Shown one piece after another: positions 12,501 to 26,934 of a DNA stretch of 64,000 nt. Each line of letters opens with the position of its first letter. Position 1 is the first letter of the stretch. A program made the translations under genes and the position numbers. The stretch lies in assembly GCA_021209875.1 (NCBI GenBank), contig JAGYVD010000007.1:2108001-2172000 (forward strand), read 5' to 3'. The DNA is from Rosellinia necatrix. Taxonomy: Eukaryota; Ascomycota; Sordariomycetes; Xylariales; Xylariaceae. Under the pieces are notes generated by a model. That model was not told the origin of the DNA. It did not search any database and was given only the letters and a program-made list of their open reading frames with translations.

Positions 12501-15500
12501 ATAGGCTGCAGCACCTTACTTATCAGTACAGGCGCAATACTACAAGAATCCATACCTTCAGCCACATAGCTGGCCGATAGCGTTCGCGGCTCAGGCACAG
12601 ATTTAGTATTTGCGTTGTTCTGTCTCGGGGGGAAAATGTTGGTGAGAATGAGACTAAAAGCGTTATAAAACTAACAAATGATACAAGCCCACATCGGAGA
12701 TGGAATGGCATCGTGATCCATGTCCACGCAAGGTCAGTTAGTAAGACACTGCTAGTCTTTGTCAACGACTAGGTGTAGCCATAGCACAACAATAATTAAG
12801 GTGAAAACACGATCACTATCCCTGAGCTTCATAGCGATTATGAAGCCTATATCTATTATAACTCCACTTGCATAGTGTGTGAGTGCTTGCAGGCAGTTAA
12901 ATTCTCAGTTCAGCAACTATAGTGTTGTAGTAGAGTGCTGCGGTTCCGCTCCGCGACAGCATCGATGTCAAGTATAACTATCACACTACTAGCTACCACT
13001 TGACAACTAAGCGGTTGTTATGTTGGGATTGGGTGAATATAAGGACCTTCAAGACCTCTTGGGTCTTGAAGAGTTCAGGAATCAGTTGTTTACCCCATTA
13101 AGCCCAAAATAGCAGCACCGTCTATCCGCCTACTAGAACAAGCTTTCTCTATCCGCTAAGATGTCAGCATGTGATAATCGATCACATATGAGAGCTGAGT
13201 TTCCTAGGGGATACCATAACAGAGCTTGAAAACCAAGTTACGACCCGAGTAGTACCATAAATGTAATATCAACGTGGCAGGGAAAACGACGCTGTTAATC
13301 CCAGTTGGAATCAATGGTGTATATAGCACCCCGCGACACAAAGTTTACTTATAGCTTAACTATGCTCTTGATACTAGTGTGGTTCATATGAGCCACCTAG
13401 CGAAACTATATAAAAGTTGATGAAAAGGACATACAGCGTTGGTGTGCTGGAGATGATCTTTTATTTCGAACTATAAACTATCATATTTTTTCTCTAGCAT
13501 TATAAACATTGAATGATAACAGGCCTTTGGATGTTTCCTGTAAGCCTTTAACTGCATATTGACATCTACTCATTCATATTCGGTGCTATATACTTTTATG
13601 CTGCTAACCTAGTTAGCCTGAAATGTTTCACAGTGTCCGTTAATACTAGAGTTGTGCGTGTGTGGGATATTACTTGACGTCGGTAACTACAATTCAATTA
13701 TGTGGTAACCAAGCCCCTTGACCTACTGGATTGAGAAGGGAATATAGGGCAGATGATTTAATACAAAGCTACCTCTACTGCCCACACCCCCCACTGCTTT
13801 GATATAGCACGGCTAAACTTGTTGATAACAAGAAGTTCGCGCTATCATAGCCTAGTTATTTAGATATGAATTTGGCCTTTATGTGTTTGCAGCCTACAAC
13901 ATTATGTATTTTCCTGCACTACTCAACACCAAGAAGTTAGCGGGACAGAGCGAGGCTACGAAGACATAAGAATGCTGGATCAGAAATTGCAATCCAGGTA
14001 GTAACATACTAGCCAATCCCATCTTGGGGATGTCCTTGGGAGTGCCAGTGCCGAAGATAACTTCTGCACAAGATCTCATCCATCTATTTCACAAATATAT
14101 ATATATATAAATTTAAAGACATAGGTAACCAAAATGAGAAATAAATATCATTTCGGTACTATAGGGATTTATCCTCGCAAGGGATAGGTTTAGTGACTTC
14201 TGCCTTATCATGATACCAGCGCGTTCATGGTGTGATTATATGTCGGCCATTAACTATAAAAGCGGAAGCTGTCGGACAATACCCCTCCAATATAATACAT
14301 AACATGATATATAATTATATCTTATACATATCCCCGAGGATCAGTGTATGTATGAACCGGGGATAAAACGACTGGTCGTAGTCAGGGGGTGACATTCGTT
14401 TCTATTCGGATGTATGGAACGGCGCTGTTAGCTGCGGCTTTCGAAACGAACCTCCGTGGTATACATATTCACGGGCCAGCAGGCCCTAGAGATAGAAACC
14501 ATGTGAGGATAATAGCGCAAAGCCCAGCATAGAGCGTCGGTATCCCCAGGGGCTTGAGCGACGCCTAGATGACTATTCAGGACGTGTGCCGTAATCTACC
14601 CCGGGGAATGGTTCCTTCACGGTCAGTGCGTCAACCGATGACCTCGCCACTTTGAGAGATGGGCTGTTAGTTCGCACGGGTCGCTACCCTCGCCCGCCTA
14701 TAAAGCCTGTCACCATCTAAAGTTGAGATCTTCGACGGGAGGAGGGGGTGCGGGCGCTTGGATCGCTTATTCATTCCCTTCCACCGAGGACCGTGACAGG
14801 CGAGCCTCCTGTCAGTGCGTTCACATGGTAAGAGAGGCCGTGAAGTACTGGGTTTCGCTGGAAATATCATGATGCTGGAGCATATTTCCCGTGTGTTTTA
14901 TGCGTCGTTCGCCTGCGCGGGCGCGCCCACTTCCCCCTCCCCCCCGATTCCGTACGATCGGGTTGCTCGCCTAAAGGGCTCCTTGTAGCGTGCCTAGCAT
15001 GACTGGAGAGGGCCTGTCCCCGGATGCCCGATACCCTAGCCGCTATGGTTACAGTACCTACATATGGCGGAAGCGTGGCGCAAGCCTCGATCGTGATGTG
15101 ACGCGGAGTAGCATAACAGACGGATGGCTGGTCTGAGGAAGAGAAGGAGACGCGCATCACTCTCGGCCGAAGCGAGTCGGTATTAACACCGCCCTGCGAG
15201 ATCCCGCGATCTAGTCGTAGACGCCAAGATGCGCGTCGCTTAAGCAAATGACAGCTCAGCCTTATAAACTAATAACTGTCGGGAGGCTCGTCTGTATTGG
15301 ACCCGCCAAGGGCCACCGTGTCGATCGAGGACAAAAGGACAAATAACCCCCGGCCCTAAAATACTACCTAAGCTCGGGTATGTATTACAAATTACGCGAA
15401 GGGAAGGAAATTGTCGACTTGTATTAGTTTCAGCGGCCGTCGTCGGCGTTGAAAAAAAAACCAAAAAAAAAAAACGGGCCAAGAAGCTCGTCGCCGCTTT

Positions 15501-17332
15501 CCGTCGAGAAACATGGGAGTGTTCACATGAAGCTAATGCGGCCATGGTGCATAAAGGCACGTTCTTATGCCGGCGTATCCTGCAAGTCCCGCGGGCGAAA
15601 AGTTCATGACTGACTCGTGATCCTTCGTAAAGGAGGGAGCTTTGCACGGCCGCAATGGAGCCGTTTATAAACGCCGGGTCCTAGCTCGGTTATGTGGCGG
15701 TTGAGATTCGCGACGCCACGCAATCTGGGAGAGGGAAAGTCGAGCATTGTAATACAGATACGGATATACATAAACTACCTTTCGACTACCGGTTACCTAC
15801 GTACCTGCCAGACCAGCGGCCAAATTCCCCGGAAGCAGGGGGCCGGAACGACCAAGAGCCCCATCGCAAAATGGAGGGACACTAGGATAGTTACCGCATA
15901 CCCGCGCGTGGCATCTTGGTAATTTGGATGGAGGTCTCGGGAAGCAGTCCGTGAAACGAGGTGGCTGTGAATCGTGAACTGTGAGCTGCAAGAGACACAT
16001 CCCCGGCCCTGAACCTTGGACCTCGAGGCCGAAAGCGGTGGTGTTGGCTGCATTGAATCTTTGTCGTGCTTACAGTGCTCTGCCGTCTCGGTGACGGATA
16101 GGGAATAGGGAACTGGCGCATTTATGCAGATCGACGACCCCGGATCGCAAGTTGATGTTTCTGGCAAGCCGTCAGGGCCAGGGTCACAGCAATGGATTTA
16201 TCAGCCACATTTAGCCTGTCGCCGTTTTGGATTTGAAGGTGATATGTGAATCCGATAGGAAGATTCGAATTTTGCGCAAAAGGATCTTCACCCCTGACAG
16301 ATGTTTAATGCTGACACTGCACTGCATTTTCTAGTGCGAGGGGGAGGAACGTCAACGGAACGGGCCGGCCGAGTTAGGAAGGAGGGCTGAAGACGAAGAA
16401 ACTTTTTTTTCCTTTTTCCTTTTTTTTTTCCCCTCTACCTCTTCTCTGTTGGGCCTGGCACCGGCTTTCACACATTTGCGTGGGAGGTTTGCATGCCCGA
16501 TTCCTTCTAGAACCCGACGGCGTCTTCTACCTTGGAACGATCTCTCGCACCAATTTGGGTTGGAGCGGTGAAGCGACGAGGGGGGATATGACGGGGGCTC
16601 GTCTCTTGGGAGCGAACCCCGGGAGATCCGTCTAACTGCTGGCTGAACAGGCCGTTCGCTCCACGTGCCTGCGTCGCCATGCTGGTTCGATGTCACGGCA
16701 ATTCCTCGCCACGAGCCCTTTGGGGGACCCGGTCTCACCGACGTGGGTCGTTCGTTTACCATTTGGGCGGCGAGCCGTGGCGAGCCCTCGACGCGTACTC
16801 TATGCGGGTCGTCGGTCTCGACGGAGAACCAGACCGTATAACTGCATAGTAACACCGCTCGAAGGATCGTGCTAATCGCGTTGCCTTACTGCCGAACCGA
16901 GGCAGAGGCACAGTTGCTTGGCCGTAAATGCTGGGCTCGTCTAGGTCGGCGTATGCAATTGGCCCTGGTTACGGTAATCCGTGCAAGGAGTTGCCTACCT
17001 GGGCGGCGATGAACACTGGGGGGGACGACCTCTGTGATGTCAAAGAAGAAGGGAAGAAAGAGAGGACAGTTGGGAAGATGCAAAGCTGAATGCCGCGAAA
17101 CATATTATTACTACGCCGGACGGCTGCTACTGCCTGCAAACGCTGCGTGGATCTCCGCGACCGTGGTCCTGGTACGACAAGCGCTTTGCGGGGTGTCGGG
17201 CAGAGGAGAAGCTTTCGTGAAGGGATCGTTGGGTCCACAGCTCGTGGGGTGGACGTCATGATAAGTTGATAGATTGGGGTCGAGGCCGTCGGGATTGGGT
17301 CTGGATTTGCCATCCCGTCCGAGGGGTTGCCG

Positions 17333-17370
17333 GTATCCAGGTATGTATCCAGGTATGTATCCAGGCATGC
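17333..17370. repeat. 12-bp tandem repeat, about 3 copies
   Basis: The unit GTATGTATCCAG is repeated about three times, the last copy degenerate (GGCATGC). On the minus strand it encodes GYIPGYIPGY in an unassigned frame. Confidence 0.8.
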
Positions 17371-17960
17371 CTCGTGGAAACCTCGCTGTCTCTGCTGAAG
17401 GGAGGGGGGCTTGCAATAGAATAACACCGACCGGTAATCGAAATCGGTTTACCGAGGCAACACGCCCTTGCCCCTGAGGAACCGTATGATCATCATGAAC
17501 TGCATCGTTGACAGCTCGGGGATTCTTATGGGATACACATCTCGTTTTGACTACATCGTAGAGACAGGGAAAGAAAAGGCAAAGGTGACGGGTGAGGCGA
17601 TAAAACAAGGTTATTAATGGGCTTGGCAAGCCACGTCGGATCCCGCCGCTGAAGGCGACTTCTTAACAACCAGTTGATAGGTGTACGAAATATGTAATAT
17701 ATATGTGCTGAAAGTAACAATGTGCAGCAGCAAAGGCGCTAAGGATGGCTCTGTGAGTTTGTGCCGTTCATGATCCCTCCTCTGGGATGTGGGATGGGGG
17801 AGCAAGGTGGGATGATACCAGGGTACATGGACAAATTCGCCATACCACATACAACAGCACGAGGGAGGCTCATCTTAGACCATCATAAAGTTACTGCATG
17901 TGGTATATGACATTGAGATCTGACAGGTTTGATCGGGTTTAAGCTGGGCTGGGCGACTAG

Positions 17961-18026
17961 ATACATACATACATACACTACATACATATACTACATACAT
18001 ACACTACATACATACACTACACACAG
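17961..18026. repeat. CATA/CTACATA microsatellite
   Basis: Imperfect tandem CATA units interrupted by CTACATA, running for roughly 65 bp. It sits in gene-free DNA. Confidence 0.85.
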
Positions 18027-20049
18027 CACACAGGTTAGCATGTCGGTAGATAGTGACGCATCGCAGGTTACCAGTAATACTACAGCAGTGCACAGAGACT
18101 TGCACTGATTATCGTTGCTTTTTATGCGGAACCCCGGACAACTCAAACCTCTGTGCGGTTCGACCATACTATTAAGGCAAGTTGCATATTTCGGTTTGCT
18201 ATGCCAATGGAACCGCCGCTCTCTCTTTTGCGGCTACCCATGAATACCCATGAAGCATCGCTGAGTATATATGCGCGTGTAACGGTAGTTTAATCGGTTG
18301 ATCTCCTATTTCGCATAGTTTACCTCTCCGAGGCAACGGAATACCAGTCCTCCCCTGCCCTCCGCCCTCTGCCCTAGGCTCTACCCCCCTGGTTCGCCCC
18401 TGGTTCGCCTCGATATCCGACCACCAACATAAAATAAATATATGCCCCATGAGTGCATACAAGTGTAAAGGTACGCATGTAGATGGCGACCGCATAACCG
18501 TCGCTCATTCGGAGACCGGCGGCGCGATGGGGAGGTGCTGCACCACACGCTACACGGAATGCGGTCTCGTTTGCGCCGCATGGCGCCAAACCTCGCTTCG
18601 TAAGGTCGAGTGGCCCTGTGGACCGCGTTCTAACTACCGGGTCAGCCATTCCGAATTCCGGTCGACGAAAGGACCGGATACGGCGTAGGTGCGTAGGTGC
18701 TGGGGCAGGCGAGAAAGCAGATTTTCTTGGCCACGATGAAGGGATCGAGCTTCGCGGGTTGCTTATTGATTGGTCGCCCGTACACAAGACCGACGGTATC
18801 CGGAGATATCTAGTTCGGAATTGGTAAGCCCGAGGGTGTTCTCTGGTCTGCCACACCACTTTAGCTCCTCGCCGGTTCGCTGCTGCACTATGTCGTTGAA
18901 CCTGATAGGCACCATCAGGAGGAACTGTAAAGAGGCGGGATCATCGAGGGCTTGGGCTTGCGTCAGATGAGGTGAGCTGAGATAAGATCCAACCTGATTT
19001 CCTTTTTTTGGGGTGAGTTTTTTTTTTTTTTTTTTTGTTGTTGTTGATAGGGAGACATCTTTGGCTGCTCGTATCTAGGGTGGGATTTTAGATATTGCGA
19101 TGATGTCAGTACCACTTCTCTCGTCGGGTGAGATGTCGAGAATTCAAGCTACCTACCAAATCCCTAGATACGGTATCCAGCAAACTTGTAGATAGGCGCT
19201 CCACCTCTTCACAGCAAATTTTAGGTAGGTAGTCTAGAGAATCTGGATCGCTGACTATGTGCATACACATTTTATGGAGTGGTGTATAATTACTAGTATT
19301 GAAGCCTCTTATCGTCTTCGCTCGGTCATTGGTAAGGTAAAGCACACAAGTCTATAACTAGCAAATGGGCCGTATATAGATAGGGATTCCAAGAGAGCAA
19401 ACAAATAAAAGAATTCAGGCTCGATAGGGATCCTGGCGCAACCTTAGCCGAATAAATACCCGCGTTATAATATAATTATTTACAGGAATTGATAAGTGAC
19501 CAATCATTATCGTCCTAACTACAATCCGGCGGTAACTATCTATGTGGTTAAAGCTGTTTATATGTTTCTCTCTCTCTCTCTCTCTTGGATTTATAGTGGA
19601 TGATACTACTACCTGTAAGGGGCTTAGTCTACGTAAAAGCTAGGCAGTTGGTCGATGGGCTACCGATGGCCTTCTGTTTTCGGTAACATCTCCGCAAAGG
19701 AGCCTACGAAGCGCATCGCGGGACGAACTGCGAATATCCCAGATGGTTTGCCCTCTGTATTAGCATGCTTTTTTATACAGCAAGCCTCACTCCACGTTTA
19801 TAGGTGAGATAACCTTAGTTGATCTTAGTTTACTAACCGGGGCCGGTGTTTCAGGCTCGAGTGAAGCGGAGGTGCAGAGACACCTGGGGGACAATAGCGG
19901 GGAGACTCAAGAGAGGACAAGAAATCTGACTTGTAGGTTTTATGATAAGTACTTGGCCCTGCCGCTTAGCGAGCTGGGGTGACTTAGTTCTTACATAGTA
20001 CCGTGCATGAGCAGAGAGACATGAAGGGGGCGGCATGAGTTGCCAGTTT

Positions 20050-20280
20050 GTAAGTACGTGTGTAAGTAAGCCTATAGCTATATGTACGTATGTGTACGTA
20101 TGTGTACGTATGTGTGCGTATGTGTGCGTATGTGTACGTATGTGTGCGTGTGTACATAGGTAGTAGTAGTAGTGGTGTGTACATAGGTAGTAGTAGTAGT
20201 AGTAGTATTAACGTCTAGTCTAGGGTGTACATAGGTAGTAGTAGTATTAACGTCTAATCTAGGGTGTACATAGGTAGGCA
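20050..20280. repeat. Compound satellite: GTGTACGTAT units plus two long GTACATAGG...TCTAGG units
   Basis: Positions 20090-20155 are 10-bp units of the form GTGTACGTAT or GTGTGCGTAT. Positions 20175-20263 hold two tandem copies of a longer unit: GTGTACATAGG, then a variable GTA run, then TATTAACGTCTARTCTAGG. The two copies differ mainly in the number of GTA repeats. The second half of the unit recurs at 55153-55170. Confidence 0.8.
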
Positions 20281-22156
20281 TGTGTGCGATCGGTGCACTC
20301 TGCGCTCTGGCCCTACGATATGATGCTTAGCTATGGTGGGTTAAAATTGTGATGGATTGCGTGGCCATCGACTAGTTTACGTTTTTCGAGGACGGCAAAC
20401 AGATGTCAAGGAGAACTAAACTTATTGAATGCCTTAGCAGCGTAAGCCTTTGCCTCCCTTGGTCCCTTCTGCGTATACACTACACGCAACATTGGCCTTT
20501 AGGCTTCTGGGCAATAACAAATACTCCTTGGTGCGGCATACCTCTTTTTCTTCGCCTCGTCTAATTCGTTTGGGCCCCTCCTTGCTCTGCTTCCGCCTCA
20601 CCTCCTTTTCGGCTTCCTCTCGGTCGGCGATGGCCCGCTATTACATATAGCCTGCACCTATATCGAGTTGGGAAGTTGGGGGCCACAAGGAAGGACAAAA
20701 GAGGCTTGGATGGAAACAGGATGGTATTCACATGCATTTATTTATATTTTAGAAACCCTACCCACGCATGACCACCTTGGATCGTCCCCAGCAGGAGGGT
20801 GCTCCCTATTCTTGCTAGACATAAACCGGACGTTATTCGGCAGCATATTCTGACTCCGCGAGAGCATAGTGCACACCGGCATACAGCATACCGGCATACA
20901 TTGGTTGCATTCCTGGAATAAACCGGACTGATAGATTCTTAGTGCGCGTAAACTAGTTGGGTTAGTGAGTGGCTTAGCGGCAATGATGCACTGTATCGTA
21001 TCGTGCGTATGAACTGGATTTTTGGCAATCCCAGCTGCAAAACCTCCCTGACGCACTCATATATGCACCCAAAAGTCAAGTAGGCATTCATGCAGTGATG
21101 GACCACCGGCCGGCAGCCAGCTAGGACTCTCGCGACTTCACCAGAGGTAGGTTCCGTGGGGTTGCTTATCTAACCGAAAGCAGCAACAAAATGCGTGTAG
21201 GTCACAACCGACTATACAATGGATAATGGATCCGGGGCTTTCTGGTATCATGTTGATAGACTCCACTCTGCCCAGATAGGCTCCGATAACCAAGCTGTCG
21301 CGAAAGGGCCACTGCCTAGGTAAGCAGGTCTATGCTGGCCACTGTTCAATATCACGGCATGAGACCGGCGCCCATGGACGTACGGGTGGATAATGAGGAT
21401 TATAGGCTTAGGTGGTCCCAATAGCAGGTTATGGCCATGCATGGCGTACTCTTGATGTCCAAGGATGCCACAGAGCGTAGATGCAAAGAGAGAACTGGGC
21501 GACGATTTCATTGAGTGAATATGGTTTGTCTAATCAGATAGGAGTAGATTTGACTATGGCCCTGAAGTACAGCGCACGGAAGAGCCGCAGAGGAGCCATC
21601 TGGGCAGCACCATCATCCGTTTTCCGACCAACGAGGTTCTGAATATTCATGCATGGGCAGGTTAGAATATGGACATCGCAATGAAGAAAGTGTGCGAAAT
21701 ACGACTTTAAGAATTAAAAAAAGAGAAGAAAAAAAGACTCTTGAATGGTGTAAGATGGTAGTCCCCTCCGAGACTCCAGAACACCGCCGGCTGCCCGACC
21801 CATCTCTTCACAAAATTTGTCTTCTTGGTGTAAGGAAAACCCAAGTCATCTTGCGCCCTAGGATGCCGCTTTTTTGTTTTTCATTCGTACGCCGTTCGCC
21901 AGATGGTAAGCTGGTCGTTGATGTCCAAAAAGCAAGCAATACAATGATGACACGGAATAGAGTGTATAGATGCGGTATACTCTTCCCGAGTAACATGGAG
22001 CTGATCTTTGAAGAGTTATGCACCGCCGAAGTCGTCGTGGTCGGTCGGTATTCTCGACACAGTACACATGAATCAAATATAAAAATGAATTGCTATCGTG
22101 GTATCGTTTCGGTTGTGCGTGAACTCGCAGTGTCGTCGCCTAATCGTGCTACGTTC

Positions 22157-22965
22157 TTATAAAATGACACATTTGCTTCCACTTCCTCGGCCCGGCCGAG
22201 GTCTCCTATATCGATCAGTGTCGCGATGTGACGCAAATGTGTCTCCGTTGGGAGGGCGGGTGCGCTGCGCCTGTGGTCGCGATGCAGCCTCTCGTTGCCT
22301 GCGTAGTATTCTAACGACGTCGTAAAAGGCCTTCTCGACGTTGATGCAGTTCTTTGCCGATGCCTCCACAAACTCGCAACCCAACTCCCTCGCCAGGGCG
22401 TGGCCTTCCTGTGTTGACACTTCTCTTTCTGTTACGCGATCGCTCTTGTTACCCACGAGCATGATGGGCACCGAACTCGCAGGGACCGCGGCGGCTATTG
22501 GTGAGCCGCCAAACGTCGGCGACGACTGGCATGATTCCTTTACCCGTTGGATTTGGTGGTGAAATCGCTTGATCCTAGTGAAGGACGATCGGGAGGAGAT
22601 GCTATAGACCAGGACAAAGCCTTCCCCATCGCGAATCCACTGGTCCCTCAACGCTGTATACTCTTCTTGCCCGGCTGTGTCCAATACCTCGAGCATGCAT
22701 GATGAGCCATCTATCACAACCTGTTTGCGGTAGGAATCTTCGATTGTCGGGTCGTACTGGTCCTAGATGTCAGCGCCCCGCTACCACATGGCGTGGGGAG
22801 GAAAGAAGGACGCATGGCGGCGGTCGCCAGTCCCTGCTCGCCGGGGGTAGATAGACGTACAGTTTCGACAAAGTGTTGTAAGCATAATTGAATCGTCAGG
22901 GCCGTCTTGCCCACGCCACCATCGCCAAGCACCACCAGCCTATATAGCACCATTCGCGACGTCAT
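22157..22965 (-). CDS. ras2: Ras-family small GTPase (Ras2/RasB type)
   Basis: Membrane-bound molecular switch of the fungal Ras2/RasB group, which controls hyphal growth and morphology. I join exon 1 (22965-22861) to exon 2 (22756-22157) across a 104-bp intron (GTACGT...CCAG), giving 234 residues. The splice restores [14 protein letters not shown] exactly at switch I. The GTP-binding boxes are all present: P-loop GDGGVGKT at 14-21, switch II DTAGQE at 61-66, NKSD at 138-141 and SAK at 168-170. The roughly 20-residue insert after QRVKES (about 110-131) is a hallmark of this subgroup and separates it from Ras1/RasA. The tail is Arg/Pro/Gly-rich and ends in the prenylation box CVIL; a terminal Leu usually favours geranylgeranyl. 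The start [14 protein letters not shown] at 22965 matches the short N-terminal extension seen in related proteins; Met5 is an alternative. Confidence 0.95.
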
Positions 22966-24683
22966 CGTGGATTAGGAAAGCGATCGGCGGGGAACCGAGC
23001 GGTAGGTATGGGTATGCGAAGATATGTGAAGCAAAAGAGTATTAAGTAATAGTATAGCCGTAGAACACTCCAATAAGGGCGGGATAGATGAGAATGGGGT
23101 GGTGTGTTGAAGCAGGTCAACTTTCGCAAAGGCCAGGCAACGGGATGGCAGAATGATGTAAGCCGTTTTTTTTCAGTCAATTCGGTTCAATCCAGTCCAG
23201 TAAACAGAGCGCTGGGGTACCGGAGTTGTCGTGGGTGGCGAGTGTAGGGGGTGGGAGACAGTGGTAGCGGCAGCAACGACGACAATAGTAATAACAACAA
23301 CGATAACAGCAACAGCTATAGCGAGTGTCTCGGGACACGACGTGGGTGTTGGAGAGAGAGCGAGGGCAATTGAGTGGTTGAGTGGTGAAATGAGGAGGAG
23401 AAGAGGAGGGTCAAGGCTTCAAGGTCCAAGGTTGTTTTGTGGACTGTGGAGCAGGCAAGTGTGTTTCTGGGGCGGGTCGGGTCTGCGCGAGGTCTGAGCT
23501 TCTTCTGTCGTGTAGGTACTTAGTTAGTATGTAGGGAGTTACATAGGAGGAGAATGAGGAGGGAGAGTTTGGGAGGTACCTTAGTCTGCAGGCAGTCTGG
23601 GCGGTAGGCAGGTAGGTTAGGTAGGCCAGGTAGGCTATGTAAGTAGGTAGGCAGGCAGGTAGGGTAGGGTAGGTGGCCTAGATACCTAGGTAGGTATCTG
23701 CTGGGTACTGGAGGCAACTAACTGGGCAGCTTTTACCACTTTCCACTTAAAGTTGGAGAACTATGTATCAATCAATCCACAAGCAAATCCCGTAGTTAGT
23801 CTCTCTGCTCGCTCTCCTCTGCTCTGCCTGCTCGCCCTGTCCGTCTGCTCTTGTGTTTTTCCTGTGTTCTTCTTCTTGTGTTCTTCTTGTCTTCCCCGAG
23901 CCCTCGTTCGTCCTCGCCCGTCCTTCGTTATCTTTCCTGCTTGCAACGAGAGCAGGCAAATCTCGCTCGCTCCTTGTTGCTGCACCGCACCTTGCTGATT
24001 GTTGCAGTGCGGGACGGACAATAATTAGGTATAAGTAGTGTACCACTACCTAGCCAGTTAGCGTTGGCACTTGTTGGCACCATGGTGTATAAATACTTAT
24101 ATAGGTAAGGCCGGCGAATAAGCAGAGGGTTGTAGGTAGACAGGTAGGATGGGTAGGTAGGTAGTCAGGCAGTCGGGTAGGTAAGTAGGCAAAGAGATAA
24201 CCTGCTGCTAGGTACCTATCCAATGGAGGGCTTCGACATAGCCCGGATAGATGGGCGCACTTACATACTTTGTAGCACTTTTTGTGGTTGACCTATCCAG
24301 GATGGGGCAAGGCCGTGAGACAAATGAAGAATTAATCAAATATCATCGACTAGGCTAACACCGATGTGGAAAATAGACACTATCGGTAGCTGTTTGCCCT
24401 CGCACTCGTTGCTGTAGAATTCAGGTAGGTCTCTTGCGAGAAGGGAAACAAGTTTGTGGTCGGGAGAAGCTCAAGCGAGAACGAGGGGAGATACGAGATA
24501 GGCAGAGGCAACAAGCGACCTCTCTCCCAGCACTCTAGTTTAGTCCCGTAGCAAAGTGGGATGGATGGGCGAGGTCCTTCCCAAGGCTACGGCGGCGATC
24601 CAGGGAGTTGGTTCACTCAGAATCCGGACACTTTCTGCTTGGGACAAGCAGCTGGAACTGGCCGACCCACGGCCAGGACTGGG

Positions 24684-24750
24684 ACTAGAACTCGTACTAG
24701 AAATCGAACTAGAAATCGAACTAGAAATCGAACTAGAACTTGAACTAGGA
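24684..24750. repeat. 12-bp minisatellite
   Basis: Tandem units close to CGAACTAGAAAT, about 4-5 copies with point differences at the edges. It can be read as alternating Glu-Leu/Ile in one frame, but no gene is supported there. Confidence 0.8.
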
Positions 24751-26934
24751 CGGGGAGAAACGGGTACACCAAGCTATCTAGGATAAGGTGGTATTTGCGA
24801 GGTACTGTAGCATGTAGGAATGGACAACACAGCATACCAGCTTGGCCGAAATGTCCTGGGGTGGGAGGAACCAGGATAATGGACAAGGCGGAGGTGGAGG
24901 AGCCGAAGGAATTGAGAAGAAAATTTCTTCCCTCACTTCTTCATCGAGAGTGCGTAGCTTGTATAGGGGTTCACCCGAAGTGAGGGGAGTTTGATGTTTG
25001 AATGTGCAGGGGCAGAAAACCGGCAGGCTGACGATGACAACGCCTATCTAAGTGTCGACCTCTAATAATATCATGACAGGGCCAAAAAGCGGAATACACA
25101 CGGCGTGTGATACTACAAGTGTGTAATAAATGTCAGCAACAGTCGTCCTGCTGTTACCTTGAATGAGCCACTCAACCAGTCCCAAGAAAAACCCCTAATC
25201 AATACAAACCAACAGTGGCAACATTGTCAGACGTCCATGTCAAGACAGAGCATGCCAAGGACTTTACAGTGCTTCTTGGCGCGATGGACGTACCAGATAG
25301 ACATCAGAATAGCCAAACTAACCGTTCCTTATAACGAATGCAGTTTGGATAGTGCACACAAGCCATCAGGTAGCCTCTAGTGCAGTAGGGGAAGATAAGA
25401 AACCATTCTAGTTGGTCCCTTACAGAATGGGCGTGGGAGGAGCACGATTAATTGGCGAATGGCCCGGGGGTCTAACCTGCAATGAACCCGGTGAGGTTCT
25501 TGTTTGTTGGTGAAATACAACGACCAGGCAGGAAAACGGGGCGATTTGGCTCCTCGGAACCCTCCGGGGCTGTTCTTCGCGGGTTTTTCTGCATGTTGGT
25601 CGCAAAAGACCTTACAAGTATAAATAAGTCGAACGTACCCGGCCTAGTCCTATTGGGTTCCAAACAATTAGGGTACTTATTAAAAAAAAAAAAAAAAGGA
25701 GGAACGGAATGGCTTGTTACCAGGGTCGGTAACACGGCCGATTACTTTCTACAGTATGCACTCCCCCACCTACCCGCCCACCTAACCGGACCCGAGTAAC
25801 CTACCTGTACTTACCTAAGTAGTAGTATTAACCTACTTACCTAAGTTGGGTACTTATATGTAGCATGGTGGTAAAATACTGACATGGAGTGCAGACTAAC
25901 GCTCCCAGGGCGCAACGGCAAAAGTGCGAAGTGGATATCCTCTACATACCGACCTGGTAGGGTACGAAGCACGCTGTGAGGGCTGAACCAAAATTTCACA
26001 GCGTCTTAATCGGATCTACAGCACGTACCTGGCAGGTACACTGGTGACACCCCATATCCAAACCCACCACCCATCCATCATATCTAAACTGGGAGCTTAG
26101 CCTGCCACTAGTAGTACGTACGCTGCCTCCTGGTAACACTTCCTATAAGCACTAGAACTCGGGTATCTGTGGGTAACGGTAAACCGAGTACCAGCCAGGC
26201 CAATATCCGGGCAGTCCATTGGGTAGACATCCACTAACTACCAGGTAACACCAGGTAACACCAGGTAACCTTATGCAAATATACCGGCTTGAGTGGTGCA
26301 GTGTCTGCTTGTAAGGCAGGTTCCAACGTCAGTTGGCACTTGACCGGTAACATTCTCAGCAGGTACGTAGGTAACATAAGATGCTTACCCATCACCCATG
26401 CCTATTGATCCTTCAAGTCTTTGCTGACTTTTTTTTTTCTTCTCTCATTCTGCACAGTAATCACGATAATGGGCTCATCCTATAGATAACCAACGCTATC
26501 TTCCTTTCAAATCTGTCTCTTTTTTATCTCATCACAGCGCTTTTCACTATCAGGTAAAGAACCTACACTATGCCTATCCTGTATTCGGGTGTTGTGTAGA
26601 GTAGGTATGGTGTATACGGGGGCGGAGCGCAGATCGTTTCATCTCGTGATGCTACTCATAAGCCAGGACACCTTCTCACCGACCGGCATCACCGAGATGC
26701 CTTGGGCGTCCGGCCTAATTCTTTTGCTCTCCGGCAATGGGCACGGGCGGTCGGCATAGCCTCTGCCCTCAACCGCCTCTCCCCAACCACCATCAACTCC
26801 TATAGCCCGAGTGCATCCAGTATATCCTGACCCAATGGTGGTGGGTTGGATGACACCTGGTGTGTACGGACCAGCTTTTCCTACAGCGACTCAGCTACTT
26901 GTGCTACAACCAGCACTACTACTAGCGCTGCTAG

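Larger units (their letters stand above)
9590..22156. other. 12.5-kb gene-free stretch with simple repeats
   Basis: No gene could be supported here on either strand. From about 10600 to 14600 the DNA is moderately A+T-rich with no frame over about 80 codons. From 14650 to 17630 it is G+C-richer, and the minus strand has overlapping frames of 120-170 codons, but their products are Arg/Ser/Pro-rich, differ in every frame and match nothing I know. From 17900 to 20300 there are CATA, CT, poly-T and GTA microsatellites. The last few hundred bases should be the ras2 3' UTR. Confidence 0.4.

Noticed and set aside
14667..17629. Overlapping frames of 120-170 codons on the minus strand
   Set aside because: Several frames are open at once in G+C-rich DNA, products are low in complexity, and no splice model gives a recognisable protein.
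20050..20280. CRISPR-like repeat array
   Set aside because: Units are contiguous microsatellite and minisatellite repeats without unique spacers, in a eukaryotic genome.
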